DNA of 64,000 nucleotides from Allgaiera indica. GTDB taxonomy: Bacteria > Pseudomonadota > Alphaproteobacteria > Rhodobacterales > Rhodobacteraceae. Shown piece by piece: positions 42,647-49,743 of this stretch (within the stretch, counting starts at the first letter, position 1; every line of letters begins with the position of its first letter). Both the position numbers and the translations under genes were made by a program. The notes under the pieces were generated by a model. The model made no database searches, had not been told where the DNA came from, and saw nothing but the letters and a program-made list of their open reading frames with translations. The stretch spans positions 1 through 64,000 of the forward strand of contig NZ_FNOB01000014.1 in NCBI RefSeq assembly GCF_900106675.1, written 5' to 3'.

Positions 42647-43303
42647 TCAATTGCCGTCACCCTTCATCATCGGCGCCGGTTGGCCCTGCGGCGCGCCGCC
42701 GCCCTGATGCGACTGCCGAAACTTCTGCATCCACTCAAGACGGTCCGCCGGGGCAGAGATTTCATCCGCCGTCACCTTGCCGTCGCCGTTCACGTCGAGC
42801 GCCTGGAAATGGCGCACGGTCGCTTGGCGGGTCAGCGCGGCGCGCAGCTGGGCAAACTCGTCGAGCGAGAGCGTGCCGTCGCCATCGGAATCATATTTCT
42901 TCAACTCCGCCTTCAGGCCGCTGCGCATCTCGTCCGGGGTGACGTTGCCGTCGCCATTGGTGTCGAATTGCTTCATCAGCGTGCCCATCATGGCCGGCCC
43001 GCCGGCCATCGTGCCGCCGCCCATCATTCCGCCGCCTTGCGTCGACATCATGCCCATCCGGCCCATCATGCCGCCGCCCATCATTCCATCGGCGCCCTGT
43101 CCGCCCATTGAGCCAGGGCCACCGCGCGGGCCGTCGTAGCCACCATTGCCGTGCATCGCGCCGGGGCCGTAGCCCTGGCCCATGCCCTGGCCCATGCCTT
43201 GGCCCATTCCCCCGCTGCCTGTCCCATGTGCCAGAACCGGTCCGCTTAGCGCGGCGGTCAGCGCCACAACCAGGCCCGTGGCCAACACCGTCTTGCGTTT
43301 CAT
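42647..43303 (-). CDS. Secreted Met/Gly-rich EF-hand protein
   Basis: 218 residues. A signal peptide (TVLATGLVVALTAALSGPVLA) precedes a long Met/Gly segment (about 30-110) with GMGQ repeats and clusters such as GMMGGGMMGRMGMM: 18 Met in about 80 residues. Three EF-hand loops follow at 114-125 (DTNGDGNVTPDE), 138-149 (DSDGDGTLSLDE) and 170-181 (DVNGDGKVTADE), all with normal Ca ligands. A periplasmic Cu(I)/Ag(I)-binding and Ca-binding protein is likely. It is first in the minus-strand module and divergent from the two-component genes. Confidence 0.88.
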   Translation of the reverse strand: MKRKTVLATGLVVALTAALSGPVLAHGTGSGGMGQGMGQGMGQGYGPGAMHGNGGYDGPRGGPGSMGGQGADGMMGGGMMGRMGMMSTQGGGMMGGGTMAGGPAMMGTLMKQFDTNGDGNVTPDEMRSGLKAELKKYDSDGDGTLSLDEFAQLRAALTRQATVRHFQALDVNGDGKVTADEISAPADRLEWMQKFRQSHQGGGAPQGQPAPMMKGDGN

Positions 43304-43384
43304 GTCATCACCTCTCGATATGTTGGTTGCGATGACATCAATCTGCGCCCTCCATGTCGCAGAACGATCCCGGAAGCAGGCTGT

Positions 43385-43410
43385 TTTGTATCCATTTGTA
43401 ACGGTTTCGC
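43385..43410. promoter_or_regulatory. Tandem 10-bp repeats, probable OmpR-type operator
   Basis: TTTGTA at 43385-43390 and 43395-43400, then TTTCGC at 43405-43410, repeat at an exact 10-bp step in the intergenic region between the EF-hand gene (-) and the response regulator gene (+). OmpR/PhoB-type regulators bind such same-face direct repeats. It may control both divergent units. Confidence 0.55.
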
Positions 43411-43474
43411 GGCTTGATACAGATGGCTACACACTTTTCACCGCGCCCCACCGCGAATGGTCTAAGACAAAGGC

Positions 43475-44197
43475 ATGGAGAACGAGCCGCATATACTCAT
43501 CGTCGACGACCATCGCGAGATCCGCGATGCCGTCAGCCGCTATCTGGAGCGCAACGGCTTTCGTGTTTCCTCGGCCCGCGATGCCGCCGAGATGGATGAC
43601 AGGCTGCGCCGGGGGCGCTACGACCTGATCGTGCTCGACGTGATGATGCCGGGCGAGGACGGGCTGTCCGTCTGCCGCCGGCTGAGCACCGAGGGCACCA
43701 TCCCGATCCTGATGCTGACCGCGCTAGGCGAAGAGACCGACCGCATCGTCGGGCTGGAGGTCGGCGCCGACGACTACCTGCCAAAGCCCTTCAACCCGCG
43801 AGAGCTTCTGGCCCGGATCAAGGCGATCCTGCGCCGCACCGAACGCCGGCCGCAGCAGGTCGGCGGCCCCGGCGGCCATGTCCTGCGCTTCGCCGGCTGG
43901 ACGCTGGACACGGACACGCGGCGGCTGGTGGCCGAAGACGGGCGCGAGGAGACCCTGACCACCGCCGATTTCCGGCTGCTGACGGTGCTGCTGGCGCGGC
44001 CGCGCTTCGTGCTCAGCCGCGATCAGCTGCTCGACCTGACCTCGGGGCGCAGCGGGCATGTTTTCGATCGCACGATCGACAACCAGATCAGCCGGTTGCG
44101 CCGCAAGATCGAGCGCGACCCGGCGGCGCCCGAGATCATCGTCACCGTGCGCGGCGGCGGCTACAGCCTGGCCACCGATGTGGAGCGCACGCCATGA
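43475..44197 (+). CDS. OmpR family response regulator
   Basis: 240 residues. Receiver domain: ILIVDDHREIRD, phospho-acceptor Asp in DLIVLDVMMPGEDG, Thr in MLTALGEETD and Lys in YLPKPFNPREL. The C-terminal winged helix ends with VLSRDQLLDLTSG and IDNQISRLRRKIERDPAAPEIIVTVRGGGYSL. It overlaps the kinase gene by four bases. It probably binds the 10-bp repeats upstream and switches on the divergent Met-rich module (inference). Confidence 0.93.
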   Translation: MENEPHILIVDDHREIRDAVSRYLERNGFRVSSARDAAEMDDRLRRGRYDLIVLDVMMPGEDGLSVCRRLSTEGTIPILMLTALGEETDRIVGLEVGADDYLPKPFNPRELLARIKAILRRTERRPQQVGGPGGHVLRFAGWTLDTDTRRLVAEDGREETLTTADFRLLTVLLARPRFVLSRDQLLDLTSGRSGHVFDRTIDNQISRLRRKIERDPAAPEIIVTVRGGGYSLATDVERTP

Positions 44198-45615
44198 GAC
44201 GGCCGGTTCCGCGCACCCTGCGCGGTCAGTTGATCGTCCTGATCATCGCGGCACTGGCGGTCGCCCAGGCAATCACGCTGTGGCTGTTCATCGACCAGCG
44301 CGCGCTGGCAGTGCGCTCGGCCCTGTCGCTTGAGGCTGCCGACCGGGCCGGCAACCTCGTGCGGCTGCTGTCGGATGCGCCGCCCGCCCTGGCCCCGGAA
44401 ATTCTGCGCGCCGCGAATTCGCCGCTGGTGCAGTTCTCCATCGCGGACAAACCGGCGGTGGCGCAAGGGAAACAGGCTGGCCACACGCTCATCGCCAACC
44501 GGATCCGCGAGTTGCTTGGCCCGGGCGGGCCGCGGGCGATACGGGTCGAGCTGCACCGGGGCGAGGGGCCGATGCCGATGATGCCGGGCGCCTCGCCCCG
44601 GATGATGCAGATGCACGCGGCGATGAACGCCGGCCGGATGAGCGCGGTCGAGTTGTCGTTGTCTATTGCGTTGAAGGACGGGCGCTGGCTGAACATGACC
44701 TCGCGGTTCCACGATCCGCCATATCAATGGGTCTGGTCCGAAACCGCGACCTTTGCGCTGACGGCCGCGCTGCTTGGCCTGGTGCTCTGGCTGGCGCTCG
44801 GGCGGCTGGTCCGGCCGCTGGAACGGCTGGCGGCGACCGCGGATCGCATCGGACGGGGCGAGGCGGCGGGGCCGATCGACATCCGCGGCCCAGAGGAGAT
44901 GCAGCATCTGGCCGCGGCCTTCGCCGAGATGCAGGCCCGGCTACAGCGCTTCATCAGCGAGCGCACCCGCCTTCTTGGCGCGCTGGGGCATGACCTGCGT
45001 TCGCCGCTGACGGCGCTGCGGGTGCGTGCCGAGATGGTAGATGACGACGAGACCCGCGAGCGGATCATCGCGATCATCGCAGAGATGCAGGAAATGGTAG
45101 AGGCGACGCTGGCCTTCGCGCGGGGCATGGCGACGGCGGAACGGGTGGACAGCGTGGAACTGTCGCTGTTTCTCGGCGCCATCGTCGACGAATTCCGCGA
45201 CCTGGGCGGCGAGGTGGCCTTGCAAGGGAAGGATGCCAAGCTGCGCTTGCGCCCCAATGCGATGCGCCGCGCGCTGCGCAACCTGATCGAGAATGCCCTG
45301 CGTTACGGCCAGCGCGCGCGGATCACCGCTTCGGTCGACAAGGCGGATGCGTGGATCACCATCGACGACGATGGCCCCGGCATCCCCGATGCCAGCCTTG
45401 AACGCGTATTCGACCCGTTCGTTCGCCTGGAAGGCTCGCGCTCGCGCGAGACCGGGGGGACCGGGCTGGGGCTGTCGATCGCCCGCACCATCGTCCATGC
45501 CCATGGCGGCGAGATCACCCTGCGCAACCGTCCCGAAGGCGGCCTGCAGGCCCAGATCCGCGTTCCTCTTGGCGCGGGTCAGGTGCTGCAGGGGGCCGGC
45601 GTGGTTACCCCATAG
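44194..45615 (+). CDS. Sensor histidine kinase with Met-rich periplasmic loop
   Basis: 473 residues. TM1 about 13-33, periplasmic domain about 34-182, TM2 about 183-203, then HAMP, HisKA with phospho-His 266 (LGALGHDLRSPLTALR), and HATPase motifs NLIENALRYG, DDDGPGIP and GGTGLGLSI. The periplasmic loop has eight Met and one His between residues 127 and 149 (GPMPMMPG, RMMQMHAAM), a likely soft-metal sensor. The Met motif matches the style of the divergent EF-hand protein and micropeptides, suggesting the kinase senses what they bind. Confidence 0.92.
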   Translation: MRRPVPRTLRGQLIVLIIAALAVAQAITLWLFIDQRALAVRSALSLEAADRAGNLVRLLSDAPPALAPEILRAANSPLVQFSIADKPAVAQGKQAGHTLIANRIRELLGPGGPRAIRVELHRGEGPMPMMPGASPRMMQMHAAMNAGRMSAVELSLSIALKDGRWLNMTSRFHDPPYQWVWSETATFALTAALLGLVLWLALGRLVRPLERLAATADRIGRGEAAGPIDIRGPEEMQHLAAAFAEMQARLQRFISERTRLLGALGHDLRSPLTALRVRAEMVDDDETRERIIAIIAEMQEMVEATLAFARGMATAERVDSVELSLFLGAIVDEFRDLGGEVALQGKDAKLRLRPNAMRRALRNLIENALRYGQRARITASVDKADAWITIDDDGPGIPDASLERVFDPFVRLEGSRSRETGGTGLGLSIARTIVHAHGGEITLRNRPEGGLQAQIRVPLGAGQVLQGAGVVTP

Positions 45616-45727
45616 CCGCCCGGCGCTACCCTTCGGCACTACTCCTGTCCGACCATTTTGACGCGGTGCCCGGCGAACGGCCGTTCAGCCCGACGGATTT
45701 CAAGCTAAGACACGACCCGCGCCCCGA

Positions 45728-45758
45728 TTGACACCGTACCATGGTACGGAGTTTAGGT
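45728..45758 (+). promoter_or_regulatory. Mer-type promoter/operator of the MerR-HMA gene
   Basis: -35 TTGACA (45728-45733), 19-bp spacer, -10 TTAGGT (45753-45758). The spacer contains the perfect 16-bp palindrome CCGTACCATGGTACGG (45734-45749), very close to the classical mer operator core CCGTAC-N4-GTACGG. The MerR-HMA protein therefore likely controls its own operon. Confidence 0.85.
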
Positions 45759-45781
45759 TGGCACCTCGGAGGAAAGCGCAG

Positions 45782-46459
45782 ATGACAGGTTGCAGCATCG
45801 GGAGGGCCGCCCGGGCCACGGGCGTCAATGTGGAGACCATCCGTTTCTACGAGCGGCGCGGCCTGGTGCCGCAACCGCCCCGGCCAACCCAGGGCTATCG
45901 CGAATACGGTGCCGAGACGATCGAGCGGATCCGTTTCATCCGCCACGCGCAGCAGATCGGGTTTTCCCTGAACGATATCCGCGAATTGCTGGCGCTGCGC
46001 ACTGATCCTGGAAGCGATTGTTCCGAGGTGCGGTTGCGGGCGGTGGCCAAACTGGGCGACGTCAACGCCAAGATCTGCCGGCTGCAACAGATGCGGGCCG
46101 CGCTCGAGACGCTGATCGCTGCCTGCCCCGGCCAGGGCGCCGTCGGCTCCTGCTCGATCCTGAACGAGATCGCCCGGCAAAACCTGCGACCAGTGGGCTC
46201 GATCCATCCCGCGAAGCCAACTGCAAAGGGGCCTGTCGCCATGATAACCACGGAATTCATCGTCGACGGGATGCATTGCGGCGGCTGCGCAAAGACCGCC
46301 ACCGCGCTGCTGAGGCAGGTGCCGGGTGTGCGCAAGGCCGAAGTGACCTATCCCGAAAAGCGCGCCCGCGTCCTGCACGACCCGGATCAGGCGAGCGCTG
46401 CCGATCTGCACGCGGCGGTCGGGCAGACGGGCTATGTGGTCAGGGACCTCGGCGCATGA
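45782..46459 (+). CDS. MerR mercury regulator fused to an HMA metal-binding domain
   Basis: 225 residues. Residues 1-135 are a MerR protein (IGRAARATGVNVETIRFYERRG) with the Hg(II) triad Cys80, Cys115 and Cys124; CPGQGAVGSC has the C-x8-C spacing of Hg-specific MerR. After a linker (136-153) comes an HMA domain with GMHCGGC at 163-169, like MerP. An internal ATG at 46241 (Met154) follows AAAGGGG by 9 nt, so a free 72-residue HMA protein may also be made. The gene overlaps the CcdA-like gene by four bases. Confidence 0.9.
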   Translation: MTGCSIGRAARATGVNVETIRFYERRGLVPQPPRPTQGYREYGAETIERIRFIRHAQQIGFSLNDIRELLALRTDPGSDCSEVRLRAVAKLGDVNAKICRLQQMRAALETLIAACPGQGAVGSCSILNEIARQNLRPVGSIHPAKPTAKGPVAMITTEFIVDGMHCGGCAKTATALLRQVPGVRKAEVTYPEKRARVLHDPDQASAADLHAAVGQTGYVVRDLGA

Positions 46460-47133
46460 TCCTTTCCGGTGCGACCGGGTTGCTGCTGATCCCGGCCGGG
46501 CTAGGCCTGTTCGGCTTTGTGGAGCCCTGCTCGATCGGCACCAGCCTGATCTTCCTCAAATATCTCGAAGGAAAGAGCCCGGCGGCGAAATTTTCCGAGA
46601 CACTGCTGTTCGGGTTGACCCGCGCGATCTTGATCGGGCTTTTGGGTGCGATTGCGGCCTACGCCGGTTCTACCTTCCTGGGGTTTCAGCGCGGCGCCTG
46701 GCTGGTCCTTGGCCTACTTTATATCTGTCTGGGCGTGCTGATCTTCACCCGCCGGGTGGGGGCGCTGATGGTAGCTCTGGGGCCCGGGCCGGGCTGGCTT
46801 GCCGGGCGGCGCGGCGCCTTGGGGCTGGGGCTGCTGTTCGGGCTGAACATCCCGGCCTGTGCGGCGCCGCTACTTCTGGCGCTGCTGGCGGGCGCGGCGG
46901 GTGGCGCGCTGTCGCCGCTGGCGGGGTTCGTGGCGCTGGCCGTCTTCGGATTTTTCCTGTCGGCGCCGTTGATCGTCCTGGTCCTGATCCCTGCCGCGCA
47001 GCGTCGCCTTGACCGGCTCGCCGCGCTGTCGGGCCGCTTTGTTCGGCTTGCCGGCCTGGTCCTGATCGGGTTGGGCGCCTGGTCGGTGTGGTTCGGCCTG
47101 TTTGTCGATATCGCCGCCAACACGGCGCGCTGA
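46456..47133 (+). CDS. CcdA/DsbD-like membrane protein
   Basis: 225 residues, about six helices. The two halves each hold the reactive Cys in the family setting: LFGFVEPCSIGTSLIF and GLNIPACAAPLLLALL. CcdA proteins move electrons or reduced thiols across the membrane. Co-translation with the MerR-HMA fusion points to a role in mercury handling, either passing Hg(II) between Cys pairs as MerT does or keeping the HMA thiols reduced. Such a role is inference from operon structure. Confidence 0.85.
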   Translation: MILSGATGLLLIPAGLGLFGFVEPCSIGTSLIFLKYLEGKSPAAKFSETLLFGLTRAILIGLLGAIAAYAGSTFLGFQRGAWLVLGLLYICLGVLIFTRRVGALMVALGPGPGWLAGRRGALGLGLLFGLNIPACAAPLLLALLAGAAGGALSPLAGFVALAVFGFFLSAPLIVLVLIPAAQRRLDRLAALSGRFVRLAGLVLIGLGAWSVWFGLFVDIAANTAR

Positions 47134-47620
47134 CTAGGCCTTTGCGATGATTGTCGCTCGTAAGATGGATGAAACATCGCCTATCCGGGGCGACGAGCGC
47201 GCCGAGCGCGCGTATCCGGGCCCGCACCGGCGGGCAGCATTTCGCCCTGCCCCGGCACCATCGAAAAGGCTGTGGGCCGTCAGCCTGACGCACGAACAGG
47301 CGCTGGCGGAATGTGACCCGAAATTGCCCCGGCCCGAGGCACTTCTGCAGATCCTGCGGGGTATCGCCTACACGATCCACGACCCAACTAGCCGCGCCCC
47401 TTGGAGAAGGAAGAGCATGAGATCGATGCACGAGGGCCGCCACTTTCTGGTGGTCGTCGCCTTCAGCCTGCTGGCGACCGCGTTGATTGCCTTCCCGCGC
47501 GGTCCGGCGTCTGCTTGATTTTCAGCCCGATGCTGCCGCTTGCGGCAAGGCGCGGCTAGGCTTTCGTGCCGCCGCCGTACGGTTTTGCGCCCGATATTCG
47601 CCGGGCTCGGCGTGGCGGCG
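47134..47620. other. Mostly non-coding stretch with one tiny frame
   Basis: About 490 bp. An open + frame runs from 47147 to 47518 but only its last 33 codons look like a protein and are listed separately. Nothing else is recognised. Confidence 0.4.
47417..47518 (+). CDS. 33-residue peptide with one hydrophobic segment
   Basis: ATG 47417 is preceded by GGAGAAGGAAG, a strong ribosome site. The peptide starts MRSMHEGRHF and has one membrane-like segment (LVVVAFSLLATALIAF) and a short tail (PRGPASA). It could be a real membrane micropeptide or the N-terminus of a gene cut off by the deletion that also left the P-type ATPase fragment next to it. Confidence 0.4.
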   Translation: MRSMHEGRHFLVVVAFSLLATALIAFPRGPASA

Positions 47621-47624
47621 ATGA

Positions 47625-47850
47625 GGCATCCCTGCGCGGTCGGCATCGACAAGGTGCATGCCTTGGTCTTGCCGGAACAGAAAGTGGATCTGATCCGCGA
47701 TCTTCAGCAAGGCGCCGCACCGCGATGGTCGGGGACAGGATCAACGACCCACCTGCCCCGATGCGGCCGGATCTCGGCGGTCATCGCGGCGTGCGCGATC
47801 GGCCGTTCGGGTTATTGCAAGCTGCCATAGAACATATCGCTGGCCATCCT
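47625..47850 (+). pseudogene. Heavy-metal P-type ATPase remnant (P-domain)
   Basis: One frame reads VGIDKVHALVLPEQKVDLIR and then, after a frame change near 47714-47720, TAMVGDRINDPPAPMRPDLGG. This is the P-domain end of metal ATPases (LPEDKVxxIRxLQ ... VAMVGDGINDAPALAxADLG). GDG is changed to GDR, DAPAL to DPPAP, and the rest of the protein is lacking. Confidence 0.7.
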
Positions 47851-48049
47851 GTTCAATGGTGTGGGCGCGCCGCTTGTCGCGGCCGGCCTGATTTTCCGGG
47901 CCATTCCGGCACCGTCAGGCCGCGCGAAATCCGGGCCTGACCCGATTTCTGGTTGGGGCACTGCCGGTGTGGCTGAGGGCGAGTCCCAAGCGGGGCCGCG
48001 AAAATTCAGTGGCTTACGTGACGTTTCCGGCCGATCGCCCTGGGGTGTG

Positions 48050-48466
48050 TCACTCTCCGGCCAGCGTCCGCAAGACGGCGCAATCCGGAACGGTTTCGCC
48101 GGAACATCTGGCGGCGGTATCGGCAAGGACGGCCTCGATCCTCGCGAGATCGGCGATCTTCGCGCGTATGTCGACCAGGTGGCGCTCGGTCCTGGCCTTG
48201 ACATCGGCGCAGTTGGGGGCGGTGCCGTCCTCTAGCCCCAGAAGCCCGCGGATATCGTCCATCCCGAAACCGAGTTCGCGGGCGCGCAATATGAACCGCA
48301 GACGCGTGACATGATCCGGGGTGTAGATCCGGTACCCCGCGGCCGTGCGCGGGGGGTCGGGCAGGATGCCGGTCTTTTCGTAATATCTGATCGTCTCGAT
48401 ATTGCAGCCGGTCACGCGCGCCAGCTCTCCGCGCGTCAGGCCCATCTCCGCCTTGTGTTGGCGCAT
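48050..48466 (-). CDS. merR: MerR family regulator of the mer operon
   Basis: 138 residues. The helix-turn-helix is LTRGELARVTGCNIETIRYYEKTG, and the ligand candidates are Cys86 (APNCADV), Cys121 and Cys129 (CSGETVPDC, C-x7-C). It lies divergent from merT with only 74 bp between and with the operator in that gap. The Cys spacing differs from the C-x8-C of the fused MerR at 45782 but matches many alphaproteobacterial mercury regulators. ATG 48466 is used; Met8 is an alternative start. Confidence 0.9.
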   Translation of the reverse strand: MRQHKAEMGLTRGELARVTGCNIETIRYYEKTGILPDPPRTAAGYRIYTPDHVTRLRFILRARELGFGMDDIRGLLGLEDGTAPNCADVKARTERHLVDIRAKIADLARIEAVLADTAARCSGETVPDCAVLRTLAGE

Positions 48467-48480
48467 GACGCCTTTTCCTC

Positions 48481-48511
48481 TTGAGCCTGTACCTCCTACA
48501 GACCGTACATA
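48481..48511 (+). promoter_or_regulatory. MerR-type promoter of merT
   Basis: -35 TTGAGC (48481-48486) and -10 TACATA (48506-48511), 19 bp apart. A dyad CTGTA-CCTCC-TACAG (48487-48501) fills the spacer. It differs in sequence from the mer operator at 45734, so the two MerR proteins probably do not share sites. Confidence 0.75.
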
Positions 48512-48540
48512 GACTTGGTCGGATGCTCAAGGAGAGTCGC

Positions 48541-48924
48541 ATGACCGAACCCGATACCCCCCGGGTCGACACGACCCCGCCGAACCGCAGGGGCCTTTTC
48601 GCGGCGCTCGGCATGTTTGGGGCGCTCCTCGCCTCGGCCTGCTGCATCGTGCCTCTGGTTCTGGTGACGCTGGGGATCTCTGGCGCCTGGATCAGCAACC
48701 TGACGGCGTTGGAGCCCTACAAGCCCTTGACCTCGGGGATCGCCATCTTCTTCATCGCGGCGGGTTTCTGGCATGTCTATTTCCGCGCCAGACCCGACTG
48801 CGCAGACGGGTCGTATTGCGCCAAGCCGCAATCCTCTCTCATCACCAAGACCGCCCTTTGGGCTGCAACGTTGCTGGTCCTGTTGTCGATCACCGTGAAC
48901 TGGTGGGCGCCGCTGTTCTACTGA
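48541..48924 (+). CDS. merT: Mercuric transport protein MerT
   Basis: 127 residues, three helices. Helix 1 holds the Hg(II)-binding Cys pair at 34-35 (LLASACCIVPLVLVTLG). The cytoplasmic loop has the second pair (RPDCADGSYCAK), and ISGAWISNLTALEPYKP is typical MerT. It imports Hg(II) handed over by MerP and delivers it to MerA. AAGGAGAG precedes ATG 48541. Confidence 0.95.
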   Translation: MTEPDTPRVDTTPPNRRGLFAALGMFGALLASACCIVPLVLVTLGISGAWISNLTALEPYKPLTSGIAIFFIAAGFWHVYFRARPDCADGSYCAKPQSSLITKTALWAATLLVLLSITVNWWAPLFY

Positions 48925-48962
48925 TCCCACGCCCCGAACCCGGCCCGAATAGGAGACACCGC

Positions 48963-49280
48963 ATGAAGCGTTTCGCAATCCTCGCGCTGAGCGCGCTTTC
49001 GCTTGGAAGTCCGGCCCTGGCGCCGATGGCCATCGCCCAGTCGGCAACCCCGGTCGCGGCGAGCCAGGCCACCGCCGATTTCTACATCGCCAACATGACC
49101 TGCGCGCTTTGCCCAGTGACGGTCAAGGCCGCCATGGGCAAGGTCAAGGGCGTGAAGTCGGTCAAAGTCGACTTTGCGGCACGCAGTGCGCATGTCGTCT
49201 ACGACCCCAGGCAGACCAATGCGGCAGCCATCGCCGCGGCCTCCAAGGAAGCGGGCTACCCCGCCACTCCTAAAGGCTAA
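48963..49280 (+). CDS. merP: Periplasmic mercury-binding protein MerP
   Basis: 105 residues. A signal peptide (FAILALSALSLGSPALA) is followed by an HMA fold with NMTCALCPVTVKAAM; Cys47 and Cys50 bind Hg(II). It sits 38 bp after merT, as in most mer operons. Nothing unusual except a slightly long linker (residues 21-38) before the HMA domain. Confidence 0.94.
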   Translation: MKRFAILALSALSLGSPALAPMAIAQSATPVAASQATADFYIANMTCALCPVTVKAAMGKVKGVKSVKVDFAARSAHVVYDPRQTNAAAIAAASKEAGYPATPKG

Positions 49281-49284
49281 GGAC

Positions 49285-49512
49285 ATGCGCGATGACTTCC
49301 ACGGCGGATTGTTGGCGACGGCCATCGCCGCCCCTGTCGTGGTGATCTGCTGTGGTGGTGGCGGCGTGATCCTCTCTGCCATTCTTGGCGGAATTGGCGG
49401 CTGGCTGACCGGGCTTGGTGGGATCGCCGCGCTGACCGCGGCCCTTGGCGCCGGGCTGGTGGTTCGGCAAGTCCGCCGCAAGCGGCCTGTCCGGCGCGGT
49501 CGGATATCTTGA
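49285..49512 (+). CDS. Small membrane protein with vicinal Cys pair (MerF-like position)
   Basis: 75 residues. A Cys-Cys pair (22-23) lies in the first helix (APVVVICCGGGGVILSAIL), a second helix follows (LGGIAALTAALGAGLVV) and the tail is strongly basic (RQVRRKRPVRRGR). MerF is a two-helix Hg(II) importer of the same size with a Cys pair in helix 1, but the sequence is not clearly MerF. Its place between merP and merA supports a mercury-transport role. Confidence 0.7.
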   Translation: MRDDFHGGLLATAIAAPVVVICCGGGGVILSAILGGIGGWLTGLGGIAALTAALGAGLVVRQVRRKRPVRRGRIS

Positions 49513-49569
49513 TGTCATGTTAGGGCGCCGGAAAGACCCTCGGCGCGCATCTGATCAGCCTCGGGCGCC

Positions 49570-49686
49570 AAGAAGCGGATCACCCCGGCCGCCATGGCGA
49601 TGGGCGCCCGGCAGACCGCCAACCAGATCAAGGCGATGATCTGCGCCTGCCCCAGCTACGCCTCCGGTCCGGGGTCGATGGTGTGA
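49570..49686 (+). pseudogene. Flavoprotein disulfide-reductase C-terminal remnant
   Basis: One frame ends with AMAMGARQTANQIKAMICAC and PSYASGPGSMV before TGA 49684-49686. The pattern resembles the dimer-interface tail of glutathione reductase/mercuric reductase-like enzymes (ALAxxxGLTxxDLxxMxxAYPTxAS). The part before it is in other frames or missing. Its place just before merA suggests an older copy lost by deletion. Low certainty. Confidence 0.35.
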
Positions 49687-49743
49687 ATTGTGAAACTTGA
49701 TCGGACGCCCTGCGGGCCCGGTCGCGACGAAAAGGATATGATG

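Noticed and set aside
42614-43111. Ala/His-rich plus-strand frame opposite the EF-hand gene
   Set aside because: Its repeats are the complement of the Met/Gly codons of the EF-hand protein.
45782-46459. MerR-HMA fusion as a frameshift artefact of two genes
   Set aside because: The linker has no frame change or stop, and both halves are in one frame with intact motifs; kept as a real fusion, though a missed stop cannot be ruled out.
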